NCBI GenBank assembly: GCA_028290165.1 | Contig: JAQGKJ010000130.1 | Location: forward strand, 1-9,304 | Direction of reading: 5' to 3' | DNA: 9,304 nucleotides | From: Bradyrhizobium sp. | GTDB taxonomy: Bacteria; Pseudomonadota; Alphaproteobacteria; Rhizobiales; Xanthobacteraceae | Shown here: piece by piece, positions 6,225 to 9,304 of the stretch | Numbering within the stretch: position 1 is the first letter of the stretch | How the letters are laid out: each line of letters begins with the position of its first letter | Translations under genes and position numbers: made by a program | Notes under the pieces: model-generated | The model's input: the letters and a program-made list of their open reading frames with translations, nothing else | The model's database searches: none | Told to the model about the DNA's origin: nothing

Positions 6225-7826
6225 TTACATGCGATAGACCGGGCTCGGTCCGGTCGCCGGAGGCTGCATCGCGCCGATCGCGATGCAAAGACCGAGCACG
6301 TCGCGGGTGTCGCGCGGCTCGATCAGCCCATCGTCCCAGAGCCGGGCCGTGCAATAATAGGGGTCGGACTGCTCGTCGAACATGTTGCGCAGCTTGAGCT
6401 CATGCTGGGCGAGATCCGCTTCGCTCGCGGGGTGACGCGAGATGCTGGAACGGCGCAAATCCATCAGCACCGAACTGCCGACATCCGGGCTCATGGTCCC
6501 GAGCCGCGCGTTCGGCCACATGAACATGAAGCGCGGCCGGAATCCGCGACCGCTCATCCCATAATTTCCGGCGCCATAAGACCCGCCGGTCACCACGGTG
6601 TATCGCGGCACCCGCGCGTTGGCGACCGCATAGACCAGTTTCGCGGAATTCTTGGCGATGCCGTTGCGCTCAGCTTCCGATCCCACCATGAAGCCGGTGA
6701 TGTTCTGCAGGAACACGATCGGGATATTGCGCTGGTCGCACAGCTCGATGAAATGCGCGCCCTTGAGCGCGGACTCCGTGAACAGAACACCGTTATTCGC
6801 CAGGATGCCGACGGGCAGGCCCTGGATATGCGCGAAGCCGCAGACCAGTGTCGATCCATAGAGCGGCTTGAACTCGTGGAATTCGCTGGCGTCGACCAGC
6901 CGCGCGATGATCTCGCGCTGGTCGAACGGCCGGGTCAGGTCGGCGCCGACGATGCCCGGGATTTCCGCCCCATCAAACAGCGGGGGTCGGGACGGGCGCA
7001 GCTCGCCATAGGTTTTCTGCACCCGGCCCAGCGCGCCGACGATGTCGCGCGTCTTGGCAATTGCTTCCGCCTCATCGCGCGCGAAATGGTCCGATACGCC
7101 GGAGATCGTGCTGTGCATTTCGGCGCCGCCGAGCGTTTCCCGGTCGACGATCTCCTTGATCGCGGCCTTGACGATCTGCGGGCCGCCAAGATGCACGCTG
7201 CTGTTGCCGGCGGTCATCACGACCTCGTCCGACAGCGCCGGGATATAGGCGCCGCCGGCGGTGCATTCGCCGAAAACGGCGGCGATCTGCGGAATGCCCT
7301 GAGCCGACATCCGGCATTGCCGATAGAAAGCGCCGCCGAAATGGTCCTGGTCGGGAAACACTTCATCGCCCTGCGAAAGATTAGCGCCGCCGCAGTCGAC
7401 CAGATAGACGACCGGCAGACGGTTCTCGAAAGCGATGTCCTGCGCGCGTACGTGCTTGCGGATGGTTTCCTTGTAGAACGAGCCGCCCTTGGTGGTGGCA
7501 TCGTTGGCGATGATCATGCAGACGACGCCGCGGACGGTGCCGATGCCGGTGACGATGCCAGCCGACGGGACCTTGTTGTCGTAAAGACCCCAGGCGGCGA
7601 GCGGCGAGAGCTCGAGAAACGGACTGAGCGGATCGATCAGCATGTCGATGCGATCGCGGGCCGGAATCTTCCCGCGCTCGCGATGGCGGTGCATCATGCG
7701 GTCGCCGCCGCCGGCGAGCGCCCATGCCTGCCTCGCATGCAGGGTCTTCACCAGATCGTCATAGATCGCGGCGTTTGCCTTGTAGGCCTCAGTGCCCTTG
7801 TCGATCGAACTTGCCAGCGTCGCCAT
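6225..7826 (-). CDS. Acyl-CoA carboxylase beta subunit (carboxyltransferase), 3-methylcrotonyl-CoA carboxylase-like
   Basis: A 533-residue carboxyltransferase that moves CO2 from biotin to an acyl-CoA; it should form a dodecamer with the alpha subunit encoded next. The N-terminal crotonase-like domain holds RGKIPARDRIDMLID (51-65) and the oxyanion loop FGECTAGGAYIPALSDE (185-201). The C-terminal one holds VFLQNITGFMVG (371-382), GGSYGAGNYGMSGRGF (414-429) and FMWPNARL (435-442). NITGFMVG, GAGNYGM and the ending LWDDGLIEPRDTRDVLGL are typical of the 3-methylcrotonyl/geranyl-CoA group rather than propionyl-CoA carboxylases. After the MWPNARL strand it reads MSPDVGSS (445-452), where the group usually has MGGEQAA. 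It is first in the operon; the ATG at 7826 has GGAAG 6 nt upstream. It is divergent from tetR2, the likely regulator. 3-Methylcrotonyl-CoA is the default substrate guess; a related unsaturated acyl-CoA is possible. Confidence 0.94.
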   Translation of the reverse strand: MATLASSIDKGTEAYKANAAIYDDLVKTLHARQAWALAGGGDRMMHRHRERGKIPARDRIDMLIDPLSPFLELSPLAAWGLYDNKVPSAGIVTGIGTVRGVVCMIIANDATTKGGSFYKETIRKHVRAQDIAFENRLPVVYLVDCGGANLSQGDEVFPDQDHFGGAFYRQCRMSAQGIPQIAAVFGECTAGGAYIPALSDEVVMTAGNSSVHLGGPQIVKAAIKEIVDRETLGGAEMHSTISGVSDHFARDEAEAIAKTRDIVGALGRVQKTYGELRPSRPPLFDGAEIPGIVGADLTRPFDQREIIARLVDASEFHEFKPLYGSTLVCGFAHIQGLPVGILANNGVLFTESALKGAHFIELCDQRNIPIVFLQNITGFMVGSEAERNGIAKNSAKLVYAVANARVPRYTVVTGGSYGAGNYGMSGRGFRPRFMFMWPNARLGTMSPDVGSSVLMDLRRSSISRHPASEADLAQHELKLRNMFDEQSDPYYCTARLWDDGLIEPRDTRDVLGLCIAIGAMQPPATGPSPVYRM

Positions 7827-7846
7827 CGAGAACTTCCGAACCCAAC

Positions 7847-7863
7847 CAATCCAGCGTGGATTG
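7847..7863. promoter_or_regulatory. 17-bp perfect dyad at the carboxylase transcript start region
   Basis: CAATCCAGCGTGGATTG is a perfect inverted repeat with seven-base arms and a three-base centre. It lies 20 bp upstream of the carboxyltransferase ATG, at or just after the transcription start expected from the promoter at 7866-7894. It could be a second regulator site acting as a roadblock, or a hairpin at the 5' end of the operon mRNA. No T run follows, so it is not a terminator. Confidence 0.45.
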
Positions 7864-7894
7864 TGTTTCTACCTAACATTAGTTAGAATAGCAA
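7861..7894. promoter_or_regulatory. Interleaved divergent promoters of the carboxylase operon and tetR2 with CTAAC-ATTA-GTTAG operator candidate
   Basis: On the plus strand TTGTGT (7861-7866), a 17-bp spacer and TAGAAT (7884-7889) form a good sigma-70-type promoter for tetR2. On the minus strand TTGCTA (7894-7889), a 17-bp spacer and TAGAAA (7871-7866) form one for the carboxylase operon. Each -10 box touches the other promoter's -35 box. The shared spacer contains the perfect dyad CTAAC-ATTA-GTTAG at 7873-7886. One TetR dimer there would shut both directions, which is the normal arrangement for an autoregulated TetR. The dyad and boxes are visible; binding is inferred. Confidence 0.6.
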
Positions 7895-7899
7895 ATCGA

Positions 7900-7924
7900 G
7901 GCAAGCCGGGATTCCGGCTTTGCC
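7900..7924 (+). other. Stem-loop in the tetR2 5' leader
   Basis: GGCAAGCCGG (7900-7909) pairs with CCGGCTTTGCC (7914-7924) around a GATT loop, with one bulged T. If tetR2 starts from the promoter at 7861-7889, the hairpin would fall within the first 30 nt of its roughly 80-nt leader. It might stabilise the transcript or impede ribosomes. There is no T tract and no riboswitch that I recognise. Confidence 0.35.
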
Positions 7925-7977
7925 GGGTCAGGGGAACGGATTTCCACTTGCGGGCGGATACGCAGCACAGACCGGCG

Positions 7978-8622
7978 ATGACGAAACGCGCCTCGCGCTC
8001 CTCTTCGGTTGCGCCGGCAAAGCCTGCGCCCGAAGACACGCGGCGCCAGATCCTCAACGCCGCGGCCAAACTGTTGCGCCGCAACGGCTATGCCTCGACA
8101 TCGCTGCGCGATGTCGCGGCGGCGACCGGCATGAAGGCTGGCAGCCTCTATTACCACTTCGCCTCGAAGGAAGAGATCGCCGAGACCGTGATGGCCGAAG
8201 GCATTGATCTGGTGAGGGCCGCCGTGAAGAAAGCACTGGCCCCGCGCCCGAAGGACTCCGATCCGCTCGAGGACATCGAGATCGCGGTTCGGACGCATCT
8301 GCAGGCACTGCATGAATCCGGCGACTATGCGTCGGCGAACATCCGCTGCTTCAACCATGTCCCCGACGAGATGAAACAGCGCCTGCGAAAGGTACGCGAG
8401 CGGTACAGCGCCGACTGGCGCAAGCTGATAAATCGCGCTCGCGCGGCGGGATGTCTCGATGCTGATATCGATGACGAGGCACTGCGCTACGGATTATTCG
8501 GCGTCATGAACTGGACGCTCGAATGGCTGCGTCCCGGCGGACCGTTACCGGACCAACTCGGCGCGATGTTCTTCCGGATTCTCTTTCGCGGGGCGGCAGC
8601 CTCGCCCGGCCGGGCTCGATAG
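7978..8622 (+). CDS. TetR/AcrR-family transcriptional regulator (tetR2)
   Basis: A 214-residue TetR-type repressor, the normal length. A 20-residue Ser/Ala/Pro-rich lead is followed by TRRQILNAAAKLLRRNGY and the helix-turn-helix SLRDVAAATGMKAGSLYYHF (42-61), then SKEEI. The ligand domain ends with GVMNWTLEWLRPGGPLPDQL (175-194), the same pattern as GAMNWVPKWFKPSG in tetR1, so the two probably belong to one subfamily that responds to acyl-CoA-like effectors. The frame is open back to 7792, but the extra residues overlap the divergent promoters and the beta-subunit gene, so I chose the ATG at 7978. Its ribosome site is weak; a TTG at 7948, 12 nt after AGGGGA, is an alternative. It is divergent from the carboxylase operon and three bases upstream of a broken CaiB-type gene with which it was probably co-transcribed. 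Confidence 0.92.
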   Translation: MTKRASRSSSVAPAKPAPEDTRRQILNAAAKLLRRNGYASTSLRDVAAATGMKAGSLYYHFASKEEIAETVMAEGIDLVRAAVKKALAPRPKDSDPLEDIEIAVRTHLQALHESGDYASANIRCFNHVPDEMKQRLRKVRERYSADWRKLINRARAAGCLDADIDDEALRYGLFGVMNWTLEWLRPGGPLPDQLGAMFFRILFRGAAASPGRAR

Positions 8623-8625
8623 ACC

Positions 8626-8825
8626 ATGGGTCCGCTCGAGGGCGTCCGTATCGTCGAATTCGCCGGCCTTGGTCCGGCACGGGCGCGATGATGCTGGCCG
8701 ACCTCGGCGCGGAGATCATCAGGGTCGATCGCCCCGGCGGCTATCCGGCGCCTGACCAAAACCTCGACTTCGAACAATTCGGCAAGTTTGCGTTCTATAA
8801 TCGCAACCGCCGTACCGTTCGCATC
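8626..8825 (+). pseudogene. Broken CaiB/BaiF CoA-transferase or alpha-methylacyl-CoA racemase gene (5' fragment, frameshifted)
   Basis: The ATG at 8626 starts MGPLEGVRIVEFAGLGPA, the standard N-terminus of the AMACR/CaiB family (racemases and CoA transferases for branched or bile-acid-type acyl-CoAs). The frame hits TGA at 8689 after 21 codons. The family sequence resumes in another frame at 8688 as MMLADLGAEIIRVDRPGG and continues through FYNRNRRTVRI, ending at 8825. About five residues should lie between GPA and MML but only 8 nt remain, so a 7-nt deletion explains the shift (inferred from family pattern). After RTVRI the expected DLK is absent, and the remaining roughly 300 residues are missing; the next 29 bases lead into the tail of an opposite-strand gene. 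It cannot make a working enzyme. It follows tetR2 by 3 nt, suggesting a former tetR2-racemase operon. Confidence 0.85.
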
Positions 8826-8854
8826 CCGTCGAGCTTCAGGGAAATCAGGGGGAT

Positions 8855-9304
8855 CTATCGCCCGACAAATACCGGACTCCGTTTTTCCTGGAAAGCCTTG
8901 ATCCCTTCCCGAGCATCCACCGTTCGGGAAATAGCGGCCAGGGTTTGGGCCTCGTCCTCCATTTGGCTTTCCAGAGACTGGTTCCGGGCTTGCAAAAACA
9001 GCCGCTTGATGCCGGCATAAGCTTCGGTCGGTCCGGAAGCGAACTCGCGGGCGATCCGCTCCGCCTCCGCGACAACCGTGTCGTCGTCTACCACGAAATC
9101 GACCAGGCCAGTCGACATTGCAGCGTCGGCGTCCAGAGTTTCGGCCATCAAGAAAAACCGCTTGGCGCGCGCCGGCCCCATCCGCGCGGTCAACGTAGTG
9201 GTCGACCCGCTGTCTGGGCTAAACCCAATTTTCGCAAACGCGGATGAGATACGCACCGATTTTCCGATCACCACCAGATCGGCCGCCGCCATTAACGAAA
9301 CGCT
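8855..9304 (-). CDS. Enoyl-CoA hydratase/isomerase (crotonase family), partial, 5' end off right edge
   Basis: The last 149 codons of a crotonase-fold protein that hydrates or isomerises enoyl-CoA. The frame is open across the right edge. An ATG at 9290-9292 is internal, since the upstream codons continue as S-V-S-L before MAAADLVVIG, matching the family's helix after the first oxyanion loop. Seen features: AAADLVV, IGFSPDSGST, which places Asp where the second acidic catalytic residue sits in PaaG-like members, GLVDFVVDD, and the C-terminal signature REGIKAFQEKRSPVFVGR with its stop intact at 8855-8857. The rest of the gene, including the first catalytic region, is not in view. It is convergent with the broken CaiB fragment, 29 bp away. 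Substrate is unknown; PaaG-like isomerase and plain hydratase are both possible. Confidence 0.88.
   Translation of the reverse strand, partial: SVSLMAAADLVVIGKSVRISSAFAKIGFSPDSGSTTTLTARMGPARAKRFFLMAETLDADAAMSTGLVDFVVDDDTVVAEAERIAREFASGPTEAYAGIKRLFLQARNQSLESQMEDEAQTLAAISRTVDAREGIKAFQEKRSPVFVGR

Noticed and set aside
5784..7886. A 700-codon plus-strand open frame opposite the carboxylase genes
   Set aside because: It is long only because stop codons are rare in this GC-rich antisense frame. Its composition resembles no family and it lies fully over two recognised enzymes.
8826..8854. Insertion-sequence end at the CaiB/hydratase junction
   Set aside because: No terminal inverted repeat, target duplication or transposase fragment is visible in or near the 29-bp junction.
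8523..9020. A 165-codon plus-strand frame read as one protein
   Set aside because: Only the section 8688-8825 has family similarity (the CaiB fragment). The part before it is out of frame with tetR2 and the part after it is antisense to the enoyl-CoA hydratase.
9290..9292. ATG at 9290-9292 as the start of the enoyl-CoA hydratase
   Set aside because: The codons upstream remain open to the edge and fit the family's preceding helix, and a start here would delete the first catalytic region, so the gene is taken as partial.

Overview
The window looks like chromosome of a GC-rich alphaproteobacterium, most likely in the Bradyrhizobium/Rhodopseudomonas neighbourhood. This is an inference from base composition, from protein flavour, and from the habit of placing Liv-type transporters beside TetR-controlled acyl-CoA genes. 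There are no rRNA or tRNA genes, CRISPR arrays or recognisable insertion sequences. Almost all of the window is coding.

Layout. (1) Positions 1-2246, minus strand: a TetR-family regulator (tetR1) followed by livH and livM, two branched-chain-type ABC permeases. The livM 3' end lies off the left edge. A 20-codon reading frame with a strong ribosome site sits between tetR1 and livH. (2) Positions 2247-2374: a divergent control region with two dyads, between tetR1 and a plus-strand MaoC hydratase gene (maoC1, 2375-2842). (3) Positions 2863-7826, minus strand: a tight four-gene operon, transcribed in the order acyl-CoA carboxylase carboxyltransferase subunit, biotin carboxylase/biotin carrier subunit, a second MaoC-type hydratase (maoC2), and a CitE/HpcH-type acyl-CoA lyase. 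Gaps are 12 nt, a 1-nt overlap (TAATG) and 0 nt (TAAATG). (4) Positions 7827-7977: a second divergent control region, then a second TetR gene (tetR2, plus strand). (5) Positions 8626-9304: a wrecked CaiB/AMACR-type gene, frameshifted and cut off after about 70 residues, abutting the 3' end of an oppositely oriented enoyl-CoA hydratase gene that runs off the right edge.

How it works together. The core operon reads as a carboxylate-hydrate-cleave module. An unsaturated acyl-CoA of the 3-methylcrotonyl-CoA kind is carboxylated, the glutaconyl-CoA-like product is hydrated by MaoC, and the 3-hydroxyacyl-CoA is split by the CitE-like lyase. This is the chemistry of leucine breakdown, but with MaoC and CitE folds in place of the usual proteobacterial crotonase-type hydratase and HMG-CoA lyase. 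From memory, the order matches the mycobacterial accD1-accA1-(fadE19)-Rv2499c-citE locus, without the acyl-CoA dehydrogenase. The true substrate cannot be fixed from sequence.

Regulation. Each TetR gene is divergent from an acyl-CoA gene. In both gaps I can draw face-to-face interleaved promoters whose shared spacer holds a CTAAC...GTTAG dyad. This is the most distinctive non-coding signal in the window, but all promoter and operator calls are by eye.
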